DNA from: Paenibacillus camerounensis
Lineage (GTDB): Bacteria; Bacillota; Bacilli; Paenibacillales; Paenibacillaceae
Assembly: GCF_000723885.1 (NCBI RefSeq)
Contig: NZ_CCDG010000065.1
Span: 1-41,721 of the forward strand
Length of the DNA: 41,721 nucleotides
Reading direction: 5' to 3'
Under the pieces are notes generated by a model. That model ran no database searches. It was not told where the DNA came from and saw only the letters and a list, made by a program, of their open reading frames with translations. The position numbers and the translations under genes were made by a program. Shown in pieces: positions 31,692-39,228 of the stretch (position 1 is its first letter; each line of letters opens with the position of its first letter).

Positions 31692-32555
31692 TTATAGCTG
31701 TGACGTGACGATTACACCGTCCATGTTGTTGCCGGATATGTCATATTGCTGCCCGGCAGGTATGGGGATGAAGGCGCTGCTGCCGTCAACAGAATGGTAA
31801 GAAATCTGGTATAGAGTTCCCTTAACCTTTACCGTAAAAGACTGCTGCTCCTTCAGGAATGTAAGATATTCCTCCAGTGTAAAGTGCTTGTCGCGCATAA
31901 TGATGCTGTGCGGCAAGCCGACATAACGGAAATGCCAGGGCTCGTACTGGATACCCGTGATGTCCGACTTATCCTTGGGATAACGGAGGATGAATCCATA
32001 ATCCCAGGCGTTAGCCTCCAGCCATTGCCCTTCTGGCGCACGGCTCATCTCCATCTGCGAGGACCCGATATCCAGGGACAGCCCGAGGTTATGCTCGCTG
32101 TGGCCGGGCGGAAGGGCATAATCGGCTCCTTTTTCCTCATAGAGCTGCTTCTGTTTGTCCGTATCCCGGTAGCCGCTGCTGATCAGAAACTGGCTGACAC
32201 CATCTCCGGCTGCTGCTTCTACCATTCTAGAAAATTGTAAGGCCACTGTTTTGGAGAGGCGTGTGCCGTTATCAAGCAGCGCGTAGCCTGTGGTCAGCTC
32301 CCTGAGCTCTTCCAGGCTAATGATGTCGGACGTGACACCGTCCGGGTACACAGGATAATCCTTGTTAACCAGCAGCAGATTGCCCTTGTGCACACGGTTT
32401 GCCGAAACGGCAGTCAGATCAGACTGCTTTCCCTCCCCGCTTATGATCTGCACCATCTGCAGACCGCCAGCCGGTGCACGGGTTCCGTTCATTTGCTGCA
32501 GAGCCTCCCAGCCCAGTAATGCCGCCAAAACCGCACAAAAAACCCGCTTCTTCAT
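31692..32555 (-). CDS. VanY-type D-alanyl-D-alanine carboxypeptidase (M15B)
   Basis: It removes the terminal D-Ala from peptidoglycan stems. A single N-terminal membrane anchor (CAVLAALLGWEALQQM) precedes the M15 domain with SSGYRDTDKQ, the zinc motif GHSEHNLGLSLDIG (SxHxxGxxxD) and the second zinc/catalytic motif EPWHFRYVG. A C-terminal beta region of about 60 residues follows. The ATG at 32555 is eight bases after AAGGAGG; the frame to 32585 lacks an SD. A 120-base gap separates it from the sensor kinase. Confidence 0.93.
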   Translation of the reverse strand: MKKRVFCAVLAALLGWEALQQMNGTRAPAGGLQMVQIISGEGKQSDLTAVSANRVHKGNLLLVNKDYPVYPDGVTSDIISLEELRELTTGYALLDNGTRLSKTVALQFSRMVEAAAGDGVSQFLISSGYRDTDKQKQLYEEKGADYALPPGHSEHNLGLSLDIGSSQMEMSRAPEGQWLEANAWDYGFILRYPKDKSDITGIQYEPWHFRYVGLPHSIIMRDKHFTLEEYLTFLKEQQSFTVKVKGTLYQISYHSVDGSSAFIPIPAGQQYDISGNNMDGVIVTSQL

Positions 32556-32675
32556 TCCGGCTTCCTCCTTGTCCTGATAAATCAAGATTAAGGGGCAGCG
32601 CTTAAAAAGAAGCGGGGTAAAAATAAATTTTTTCTTAAAATCCGGATGGAGGTGAAGAGGCAGACTGACTGCTGC

Positions 32676-33770
32676 TTACATACCCAGCGGAAGCTTTACT
32701 ACAAAGCTTGTGCGAACCGGATCGCTGGCTACCGAAATCACACCTTTGTGCTGCTCGACAATGTTTTTGGCGATGAACAGGCCAAGCCCGGTGCTGCCTT
32801 CCTGATGGCTCCGCACCCGGTCCCCTGTGTAAAACATATCAAACACATACGGTAAATCCGCAGGCAGGATACTGCCGCCATAATTCGTTACCCGGACGAC
32901 TGCCTGCCCCTCTTCTTCGTTGCAGCTGATGTCAACATACTGGCCGTCCTTGCCGTAACGGACCGCATTGGTCAGGAGGTTCTCGAATACACGGGCCAGC
33001 AGCTCCCCGTCGCCCTGGATCTCCATCACCGGAGCAAGCTCCAGTCGGGCGGTCAGCCCGTTGTTGTCCAGCAGCGGGTACAGCTCTTCATGAAGCTGGA
33101 TGAGCAGCTCGCTCAAATCGAGCGGCCTGCTGTCGATCTTGAGCATGCCGTAGTTCATCCGGGTAAGCTCAAACAGCTCGTCGATCAGCCGCTCCAGCCG
33201 CCTTGATTTGGTGTACGCGATAGAGGTGTAGTGCCTTACCTGCTCGGCAGATAACGCTTCATCCTTCAGCACATAATCGAGATAACCCAGCACAGAGGTC
33301 AGCGGGGTACGCAGGTCATGTGCCAGATTGAGGACCAGCTGGTCCTTACTGTTCTCGGCAAAATCCCCGCGCTCCACCGCCTGCTGCAGCTTGCCGCTGG
33401 CCACATTAAGATCGGCGGCAATGTCGCCGAATTCATCCTTAGAGGGGATCGTGATCCTGCTGGTGAAGTTACCTTCCGCCAGCTGGCGGATCTGCTGGGA
33501 GATCTCGCGGAAATAACGTGCATAAGGCTTCGTGAACAGATAGAAGAAGACCAGGGCCAACGGTACAAAAAAGATCAGGAAAAAATTCAGATCCCCGATG
33601 TTGCTGATCATATAACGGAACCGGGCGAGCGGGTCTTCGGCCAATACAGTGGAGGTATAATACAGCTGCAGGATCTTGTACAGCGCATAGGTGATAACAC
33701 CGGAGCAGAGCATGCTAAGCATGAGCAGGAAGATCATCTGGAAGCGGAAGCTGCGGAACCTTTTAGCCAT
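32676..33770 (-). CDS. VanS-like sensor histidine kinase
   Basis: A 364-residue membrane kinase. Helix 1 is MIFLLMLSMLCSGVITYALY and helix 2 is LNFFLIFFVPLALVFFYLF, with a short outside loop of about 30 residues, followed by HAMP (ISQQIRQLAEGNFTSRITIPSKDEFGDIA). The phosphorylated His is in NLAHDLRTPLTSVLGYLDY, the N-box is ENLLTNAVRYG, and the ATP lid is GSTGLGLFIAKNIV; the G1 box reads NYGGSI rather than DNGxGI, as in other VanS-type kinases. It overlaps the regulator stop by eight bases (ATGGCTAA). The short loop suggests it senses within or close to the membrane. Confidence 0.92.
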   Translation of the reverse strand: MAKRFRSFRFQMIFLLMLSMLCSGVITYALYKILQLYYTSTVLAEDPLARFRYMISNIGDLNFFLIFFVPLALVFFYLFTKPYARYFREISQQIRQLAEGNFTSRITIPSKDEFGDIAADLNVASGKLQQAVERGDFAENSKDQLVLNLAHDLRTPLTSVLGYLDYVLKDEALSAEQVRHYTSIAYTKSRRLERLIDELFELTRMNYGMLKIDSRPLDLSELLIQLHEELYPLLDNNGLTARLELAPVMEIQGDGELLARVFENLLTNAVRYGKDGQYVDISCNEEEGQAVVRVTNYGGSILPADLPYVFDMFYTGDRVRSHQEGSTGLGLFIAKNIVEQHKGVISVASDPVRTSFVVKLPLGM

Positions 33771-34458
33771 TGAACGTATAACCTACTCCCCATATGGTTT
33801 TGATCAGTTTGTTCTTGTTCTGCTCTTCTCCCAGCTTCTTGCGGAGGGTGCGAATGTGGACCATAACCGTATTTCCGCTCTCAAAATAAGCCTCGCCCCA
33901 CACCTGCTGGAACAGGTTCTCCGCGCTGAACACCTTCTTCGGATAGCTGGCCAGCAGGTACAAAATGTCGAATTCCTTGGGAGTCAGCTCTACATTCGTT
34001 CCGAACAGCTCCACCGTCCGTCGGTCAGGGTCAATGACCAGTCCGCCGGACTCCAGCACCGGCCTGCGCTCTGCCTGCGGCTGGTTAAGCTGCATAAAGC
34101 GCCGCAGCTGCGCATTCACCCGGGCAACCAGCTCCATCGGGTTAAACGGCTTGGTCATATAGTCGTCAGCGCCGATAACCAGCCCGGTGATTTTGTCGAG
34201 GTCCGAGGTTTTGGCACTCAGAAAAATAATCGGCAGCTGATGCTGCTCCCGGATCTGCCGGGTCACCTCATGCCCGTCGAGGCCAGGCATCATAATATCA
34301 AGTACCGCCAGATCAATATGGCGGGATTGGACCGCTTGGACTGCGGCTTTGCCGTCGGTCACCTTGACCGTGTGATAGCCCTCTTTTTCCAGATGAAGAG
34401 CTACCAGACCGGCAATTTCGGCATCGTCGTCGGCAATAAGGATGGTTATCCGTTTCAT
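33763..34458 (-). CDS. VanR-like OmpR-family response regulator
   Basis: A 231-residue regulator. The receiver domain has the acidic pair ADDDAE, the phospho-Asp in LAVLDIMMPGLDG, Thr/Ser and Lys switch residues in IFLSAKTSD, then GADDYMTKPFNPMELVARV. The C-terminal winged HTH has ELTPKEFDILYLLASYPKKVFSAENLFQQVWG and NTVMVHIRTLRKKLGE...IKTIWGVGYTF. ATG at 34458 follows AGGAG by ten bases; the frame to 34503 is unsupported. It begins the regulator-kinase-vanY-vanZ operon and is divergent from another two-component system 235 bases away. Confidence 0.94.
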   Translation of the reverse strand: MKRITILIADDDAEIAGLVALHLEKEGYHTVKVTDGKAAVQAVQSRHIDLAVLDIMMPGLDGHEVTRQIREQHQLPIIFLSAKTSDLDKITGLVIGADDYMTKPFNPMELVARVNAQLRRFMQLNQPQAERRPVLESGGLVIDPDRRTVELFGTNVELTPKEFDILYLLASYPKKVFSAENLFQQVWGEAYFESGNTVMVHIRTLRKKLGEEQNKNKLIKTIWGVGYTFNG

Positions 34459-34555
34459 TTCGTGTTCGCTCCTGTAATAATAAACTTGGCTACGCGCATA
34501 CATAGCGCTTTGCTCCTAGTGTACCTTATCGGAAGTTGTTTCGCGAACAGGAATG

Positions 34556-34585
34556 TTGAATAATAGAATAGGCTGTACATAATAC
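34556..34585 (+). promoter_or_regulatory. Possible promoter of the NarL-type two-component operon
   Basis: TTGAAT (34556-34561), 18 bases, TAATAC (34580-34585) resembles a SigA promoter upstream of the kinase gene. A TTCGCGAA palindrome (34540-34547) lies on the vanR side of the same gap. Roles are inferred. Confidence 0.3.
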
Positions 34586-34693
34586 ATGTGGTGTATCAGG
34601 ATGTGCTGCGTTTTCCGGCAGGCATCTGACAAGATTTAAAATACTTAATTTTGTAACATTTAGGGTGGAGGCATAGCCCGAAAGAGTCATGCC

Positions 34694-35614
34694 TTGGGCA
34701 GGCTGGCAGTGATAAATTTAACTAAGGATTGGGAGGGGACGGCAACGTATACGACAATTAAGCTGCTGATTCTGCTGATTCCCACATTAATGGTCGGGAT
34801 CTGGGAGTTCGTGCGCCACCAGTTTCTGATGCCGTACATCTCAATGGATATGGGGAATTACTTGACGCCGGTGCTTGTGTTCGTGTTCAGTGTTATTTTG
34901 CTGCTGCCGCTGTTCCGGATTATGGAGCGCAATCAGCAGGAGTTGGAACAGAAGCGAGCGGCAACAACGGCTATGAAAGCACGGGAAGGGCTGGCGAAGG
35001 AGCTGCATGACGGGATGGCACAGTCGCTGTTTCTGTTATCTGTACGGATCGACCGGCTGGAGCAGAACCAGATGAAGGGCGCAGTCAGCGCAGAAAATGT
35101 GGATCAGCTGAAAAAAACCGTGCATGAAGTGAACCGCTATGTACGCCAGGCGATCGCCAGCCTCAAGGTGCCGGTCTCGGGTGAAGATGATTTTTCCCTG
35201 GAACGGTCGGTGCAGGAGCAGCTGAAGCAAATTGCCGGTGAGGTAATGATCGGGGTCGCGCTTGATTGGCAGCTGCAGGCGGATGCCCTGACCAGTAAAG
35301 AGCAGGCCGAGCTCCTGTCGTGCATCCGTGAGGCGGTTATTAATGTGCGGAAGCATACACGTGCCGGCCGGGTAACGATTAAGGGCACAGGTGACAAGCA
35401 GAGCTGGAAGGTAAGCATAGCCGATAACGGTGCCGGGGTTGTGCATGAGGACCCTTTTAAGGTAAATGGAAGCTACGGACTGCAGATCATGAGAGAGCGG
35501 ACGGAAAGTATGGGCTGGCAGCTTAGCATGACCTCCGGTCCGGACGGAACAACTGTTGAGATAGCGAAGGGAGGGACCACAGATGAACCGCTTCCGGGTG
35601 CTGATCGTCGATGA
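34694..35614 (+). CDS. NarL/DesK-type sensor histidine kinase
   Basis: A 306-residue kinase with two N-terminal membrane helices (IKLLILLIPTLMVGIWEFV and YLTPVLVFVFSVILLLPLF) and almost no extracellular domain. The HisKA_3 phospho-His is in LAKELHDGMAQSLFLLSVRI. The HATPase has REAVINVRKHTRAGRV (N-box), IADNGAG (G1) and GSYGLQIMRERTESMGW (G2). The start is uncertain: the frame opens at TTG 34694, but GTG 34709 is a possible start and both have weak SD sites. It overlaps the regulator gene by 32 bases. The neighbouring ycnI gene suggests copper or cell-envelope sensing (inference). Confidence 0.9.
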   Translation: MGRLAVINLTKDWEGTATYTTIKLLILLIPTLMVGIWEFVRHQFLMPYISMDMGNYLTPVLVFVFSVILLLPLFRIMERNQQELEQKRAATTAMKAREGLAKELHDGMAQSLFLLSVRIDRLEQNQMKGAVSAENVDQLKKTVHEVNRYVRQAIASLKVPVSGEDDFSLERSVQEQLKQIAGEVMIGVALDWQLQADALTSKEQAELLSCIREAVINVRKHTRAGRVTIKGTGDKQSWKVSIADNGAGVVHEDPFKVNGSYGLQIMRERTESMGWQLSMTSGPDGTTVEIAKGGTTDEPLPGADRR

Positions 35615-36248
35615 CCATGCGCATGCGCGTGAAGCGATGACCGAGATTATGTCGCTGGATGAACGTTTTGAGGTAATCGGAGCAGTCGGCAGCGGTGCCG
35701 AAGCGATTGTTATGACCGGGCAATGGATGCCGGACCTGATCCTGATTGACATCGAGATGCCGGGAATGGACGGGCTGGAAACAACACGGCGCATCAAGCT
35801 TGAATACCCGTATGTCCGGATTGTTATCGTCACCGTCTCGGATGAGATCTCCTATTTGTTTGAAGCGCTGAAGCAGGGCGCACAGGGGTATCTTCTAAAA
35901 AACCTTGCCCCGTCAACCTGGATTGAGTATTTACTGGCAATTGTGAGCGAGGAGGTTCCGCTGAGCCGGGAGCTGGCTTTTCAGATTCTGAAGGAATTTG
36001 CTGTAACCTCAGGCAAGGAGGAGCGGGAAGCATTAACGGCGCGCGAGAAGGAAATACTGGGCTGTGTATCCTCCGGCTCCACAAATAAAGAGATTGCTGC
36101 AACCCTTGGAATCTCAGAGCATACGGTCAAAAACCACCTTAAGAACATTTTGCAAAAGCTGCAGCTCCAGAACCGTACGCAGCTGACCCGTTATGCCCTT
36201 GAGCAGGGACTGGCAGTGAAGGACCGGGATTTTCCGCGGAAAAGATAA
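35583..36248 (+). CDS. NarL/FixJ-family response regulator (LuxR-type HTH)
   Basis: A 221-residue regulator. Receiver features: acidic pair VDDHAHA, phospho-Asp in LILIDIEMPGMDGLE, Thr-Val-Ser in IVTVSD, Lys in GAQGYLLKN. The HTH is LTAREKEILGCVSSGSTNKEIAATLGISEHTVKNHLKNILQKLQLQNRTQL. GGGAGGG lies seven bases before the ATG, within the kinase gene. It is followed after 43 bases by ycnI. Confidence 0.94.
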   Translation: MNRFRVLIVDDHAHAREAMTEIMSLDERFEVIGAVGSGAEAIVMTGQWMPDLILIDIEMPGMDGLETTRRIKLEYPYVRIVIVTVSDEISYLFEALKQGAQGYLLKNLAPSTWIEYLLAIVSEEVPLSRELAFQILKEFAVTSGKEEREALTAREKEILGCVSSGSTNKEIAATLGISEHTVKNHLKNILQKLQLQNRTQLTRYALEQGLAVKDRDFPRKR

Positions 36249-36291
36249 ATCAATATAGATGATAAAGAACATCCATTGAGGGGGAACTAAC

Positions 36292-36945
36292 TTGAATAAA
36301 CTGCTTCGTAAACTACTCACACTCGCTGCCCCGATGGCAGCTGCACTATCCTTATTCGCTGCTGTAGCCAGCGCACATGTGACTGTATCACCGGCCGAAT
36401 CGACCACAGGTGCCTGGGAGACCTATACACTAAAAGTCCCGTCAGAAAAAGAGGCGGCTACCACACAGATTGATCTGCGTATGCCGGAAGGTGCCGAGTT
36501 CAAGCAATATGAAACGGTACCGGGCTGGACAGTAACCGTCGAGGGCAACAAAATCAGCTGGATCTCCACCGGAGAAGGCATATCGGCCGGCCAGTTCCAA
36601 CGCTTCTACTTCACAGCCAAGAACCCGGATGCCGCGGGCGATATCGCCTGGGATGCCTACCAGCATTATGCGGACGGGAGTCTGGTGCAGTGGTCCGGTG
36701 AAGAAGGCAGCGACACGCCGCATTCCATTACTGAGATTGTAGCAGCGGCGGCGGGCAGCGACAGCCATTCCCACGGGGCAACAGGTTCGGCACACTCCGG
36801 CTCGATGACGATGGATGAGCACGAGGCGATCATGGAGAATACGGAATCCGGCAGCACTTCACCGATGGTATACATTACGCTGGGGATTTCCCTGCTGGCC
36901 TTCCTGCTGTCGGCGATCGCGCTGCTGCGGGGGAAGAAGGAGTAG
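36292..36945 (+). CDS. ycnI: YcnI-like copper-binding protein (DUF1775), membrane-anchored
   Basis: TTG start with GAGGGGG seven bases upstream. The signal peptide ends AVASA, leaving His29 as the first residue of the mature protein (HVTVSP), the mono-histidine copper brace of YcnI/DUF1775 proteins. The domain continues with YTLKVPSEKEAATTQIDLRMPEGAEF and WTVTVEGNKISW. A His/Met-rich linker (SHSHGATGSAHSG, MTMDEHEAIME) follows. The protein ends with a membrane helix and RGKKE. Usual partners ycnJ (CopC/CopD-like) and ycnK are absent here. It probably holds copper at the cell surface. Confidence 0.9.
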   Translation: MNKLLRKLLTLAAPMAAALSLFAAVASAHVTVSPAESTTGAWETYTLKVPSEKEAATTQIDLRMPEGAEFKQYETVPGWTVTVEGNKISWISTGEGISAGQFQRFYFTAKNPDAAGDIAWDAYQHYADGSLVQWSGEEGSDTPHSITEIVAAAAGSDSHSHGATGSAHSGSMTMDEHEAIMENTESGSTSPMVYITLGISLLAFLLSAIALLRGKKE

Positions 36946-36984
36946 GGCAGGGATAGACAACGGAATAGCTATGTGAAGATAAGT

Positions 36985-37036
36985 AACTGCGGAATGCTTA
37001 GTCCTTTGCCGGGATGGGGGTTTCGCAGTTTTTTGT
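36985..37036 (+). terminator. Terminator after ycnI
   Basis: AACTGCG / CGCAGTT, extended by weaker pairs, with a loop of about 30 bases and a TTTTTTG tail. Confidence 0.75.
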
Positions 37037-37124
37037 TGTGTAGATGGTTATGTATGTATAAATTAGATTTAGAGAAGGGAATAGCTTGCGTATTTCGCAT
37101 GCATGCGAGTTTCGAGGAGGAGCT

Positions 37125-37619
37125 ATGATCAAAGAACTTATTGTTGAAATCAGCCGTATGGAAGGCTGTGAGCTGCTGCCGCCTGCGGGAATACCGGAAA
37201 TAATGAACGAGAACCACCGGTTGCCTGCAGACCTGCTGGAATTTTATTCAATTTGCGGCGGGGCAGTCCTGTTTGGTGGAGCAGACTATGCCATTACCCT
37301 CGTTCCGCCAGATCAGTTTGCACCTGCCAATCCGGTTATAGTAGGGGAACTCTTTGAAGAGGATATAAGTGCATCCTGGTACATTATAGGAGATGCCGGA
37401 GAGGGGGATTATATTACGATCGATTTAGCAGCCGGCCGGCTCGGCAGGAGCTATCAGAGCTTTCATGAAACGCACGGGTTAATCGGAGACTGTCCGGTTA
37501 TTGCCGAATGTTTTACCAGCTTGCTCCAGTATCTGCTTGCCAACCAGGGCGGGTATTTTTATTGGCTAAAAGATGAATTTATCTCTTTGGGCGATGCTTA
37601 TGATGGTGAAGGGGGATGA
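37125..37619 (+). CDS. SMI1/KNR4 (SUKH)-family protein
   Basis: A 164-residue protein with the SUKH pattern: LPADLLEFYSICGGAVLFGG near the start, DQFAPANPVIVGE, WYIIGDAGEGDYITIDLAAGRLGRSYQSFHETHG and CPVIAECFTSLLQYLLANQGG near the end. SUKH proteins are a large group often acting as immunity proteins to polymorphic toxins, or as cell-wall regulators in fungi. GGAGGAG precedes the ATG at 37125; the frame to 37086 is unsupported. No toxin gene is nearby. It begins a run of small genes of unlike composition. Confidence 0.88.
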   Translation: MIKELIVEISRMEGCELLPPAGIPEIMNENHRLPADLLEFYSICGGAVLFGGADYAITLVPPDQFAPANPVIVGELFEEDISASWYIIGDAGEGDYITIDLAAGRLGRSYQSFHETHGLIGDCPVIAECFTSLLQYLLANQGGYFYWLKDEFISLGDAYDGEGG

Positions 37620-37671
37620 ATGGTGGGTGGAGCAGGAAAATTTGCCAGTGAGGATGAGGAAGTGACCTAGT

Positions 37672-38124
37672 ATGAAAAGGATATTTTTTGTGAGTTATAA
37701 AAATATGATTTTAGGCTGTTTATTTTATCTCTCATGTTCTTTCGTTCCATTCATCATAATTAAATTTGGAAACTATGAGAGTTCAACAAATAGTATGATC
37801 GTAATTTTTTGGAGCTTATTTTTAGTTGTTTTTGGCTATTTTTCATACTTCGATAAGAGAGTGTATTTTAATGATGAAGGAGTAAGATACCAATCCTTAT
37901 TAAAAAATAAATTTATCAGGTGGGATGAAGTGCAGGAAGTCGGGCTTGCTATTTATTCTCCTTTTTCCGGTAACAGATCCGTAGACTTTTTATGTATTTC
38001 TACTCAACAGGCGGTAACCGGCAGGATGCTTATTGCTATGAAAGATCACAGCATTTATATGAACTACAGAAAATCGCTGATCCCGCTCATCCAGAAATAT
38101 TGGTCTGGTGAGATTATAAAGTGA
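37672..38124 (+). CDS. Small membrane protein with a PH-like (bPH) domain
   Basis: A 150-residue, AT-rich gene. Two membrane helices (LGCLFYLSCSFVPFIIIKF and MIVIFWSLFLVVFGYFSYF) are followed by a beta-rich cytoplasmic domain (KRVYFNDEGVRYQSLLKNKFIRWDEVQEVGLAIY...), a layout of bacterial PH-domain proteins. GAGGAAG lies 11 bases before the ATG. The function is unknown; such proteins are often seen among immunity-gene arrays. Confidence 0.75.
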   Translation: MKRIFFVSYKNMILGCLFYLSCSFVPFIIIKFGNYESSTNSMIVIFWSLFLVVFGYFSYFDKRVYFNDEGVRYQSLLKNKFIRWDEVQEVGLAIYSPFSGNRSVDFLCISTQQAVTGRMLIAMKDHSIYMNYRKSLIPLIQKYWSGEIIK

Positions 38125-38173
38125 GCTGTTTGCCTCGGAATTGATTGATGATTAACCCTAAGGAGTAAAAAAC

Positions 38174-38629
38174 ATGTCCATATCCGCATGGATTGATATT
38201 TATTTAAGCGAACAGAGTGGCGCCAAACTATCAGCCTTGGACTTAATGAAGCAGTTTGCAAAAGAAGGCTGGGATTACGCTGACCGTAACGGAGAAGTCA
38301 CATTTCTGCCCTTAGGGGACGGAGACCATTTTAACTGGCAGAGTGAAGCTGTGGATAGCGACTGTATCTTGAATATCATTGAACTGAAACAGGCACAACA
38401 AGAAATGGTGGGTATCCAGTTGTTGCTGAGGGATTCTGAGATTAGATGCGATATGCTGATGTTTAACACCACACGTATAGGTTTCAGTCTATCGATAGCC
38501 AGAAAGAGTATTGGAATTCAGGTTGGTATAGATATGACTGATTTTAGCTGGTACTTGAAAAGAATATTGCCGGTTTTTAAAAATGCAGGCTTGCAGGTTG
38601 AGCGGGTACAATGTGAACAAATCGTCTAA
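38174..38629 (+). CDS. Hypothetical protein in an AT-rich small-gene cluster
   Basis: A 151-residue soluble protein with no recognised domain; blocks include AWIDIYLSEQSGAKLSALDLMKQFAKEGW, GEVTFLPLGDGDHFNW and DMTDFSWYLKRILPVFKNAGL. AAGGAG lies eight bases before the ATG, supporting translation. It could be an immunity protein of a contact-toxin system by context only. Confidence 0.72.
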   Translation: MSISAWIDIYLSEQSGAKLSALDLMKQFAKEGWDYADRNGEVTFLPLGDGDHFNWQSEAVDSDCILNIIELKQAQQEMVGIQLLLRDSEIRCDMLMFNTTRIGFSLSIARKSIGIQVGIDMTDFSWYLKRILPVFKNAGLQVERVQCEQIV

Positions 38630-38643
38630 TAAATCACAGTTTT

Positions 38644-38844
38644 ATGATTAATTGTACCTTACTGGAAAAAGATAGAGTCATGGAATCATGCAAATACAGA
38701 CTTCTGGTAGTGGAAGGTATGGAATCAATTGAATTATTGGTTACTGAGTGTGAAGAGGGTAGCTTTCAGAAGCTGCTAAATACAAAGCTCAAACCGTTTC
38801 TCGAACAGGGTGTTAAGGTTTTGATTGATTTAATGAATTTATAA
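38644..38844 (+). CDS. Small hypothetical protein
   Basis: A 66-residue frame with an ATG at 38644 and another at 38680 (MESCKYRLLVVEGMESIELL); neither has a clear SD. It begins 15 bases after the previous stop. The C-terminal half (FQKLLNTKLKPFLEQGVKVLIDLMNL) reads like a real protein, but it may be a fragment of a larger gene. The family is not recognised. Confidence 0.5.
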   Translation: MINCTLLEKDRVMESCKYRLLVVEGMESIELLVTECEEGSFQKLLNTKLKPFLEQGVKVLIDLMNL

Positions 38845-38862
38845 AGGAAAGAAGGGAATCAA

Positions 38863-39228
38863 ATTAATAAAAGATGGAAGTATTACATACCTGTTTACAT
38901 TGTCGGGTACATAATTTCATTAAATGGGACTGGTGTTCCACACTGGTATTATCTGATTCCCTTAATATTAATATCTTTTTGTTTATTGCGAATTGGTGGT
39001 AACGGGATCTACTATATAGCAGAAGAAAAACAGACTTTATCTCTGGCCTCGTTTAGATCGCTGAAGTACGTATTGTTTTCTATTTTACGTAGCAATCATA
39101 AAAGAATGTATGTTCGTTTATTACTTCCAACCAATCAAACTCCCCGGCTTGCTGCCCATTCCGACAGCTCAGTACGTACACGGTCCGTCAGCTCATCGAC
39201 CACACTGAAATCCATGGCGGCAACATAA
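38863..39228 (+). pseudogene. Fragment of a small membrane protein with no standard start, fused into antisense of the next gene
   Basis: The frame reads INKRWKYYIPVYIVGYIISL, then YYLIPLILISFCLL, RIGGNGIYYIAEEKQTLSLASFRSLKYVLFSILRSNHKRMYVRLLLP. It has an SD-like GAAGGG then ATT at 38863 where an ATG would be expected, and no ATG, GTG or TTG before 38986. From about 39135 the frame runs through the antisense of the ATPase gene and stops at 39228, so the true 3' end is missing. Two membrane segments are likely. Start loss plus 3' truncation suggests decay; an AUU start is the alternative. Confidence 0.5.

Noticed and set aside
31090..34458. Complete vancomycin-resistance cluster
   Set aside because: No D-Ala-D-Lac or D-Ser ligase, dehydrogenase or VanX dipeptidase gene is present; only regulator, sensor, VanY and VanZ types are seen.
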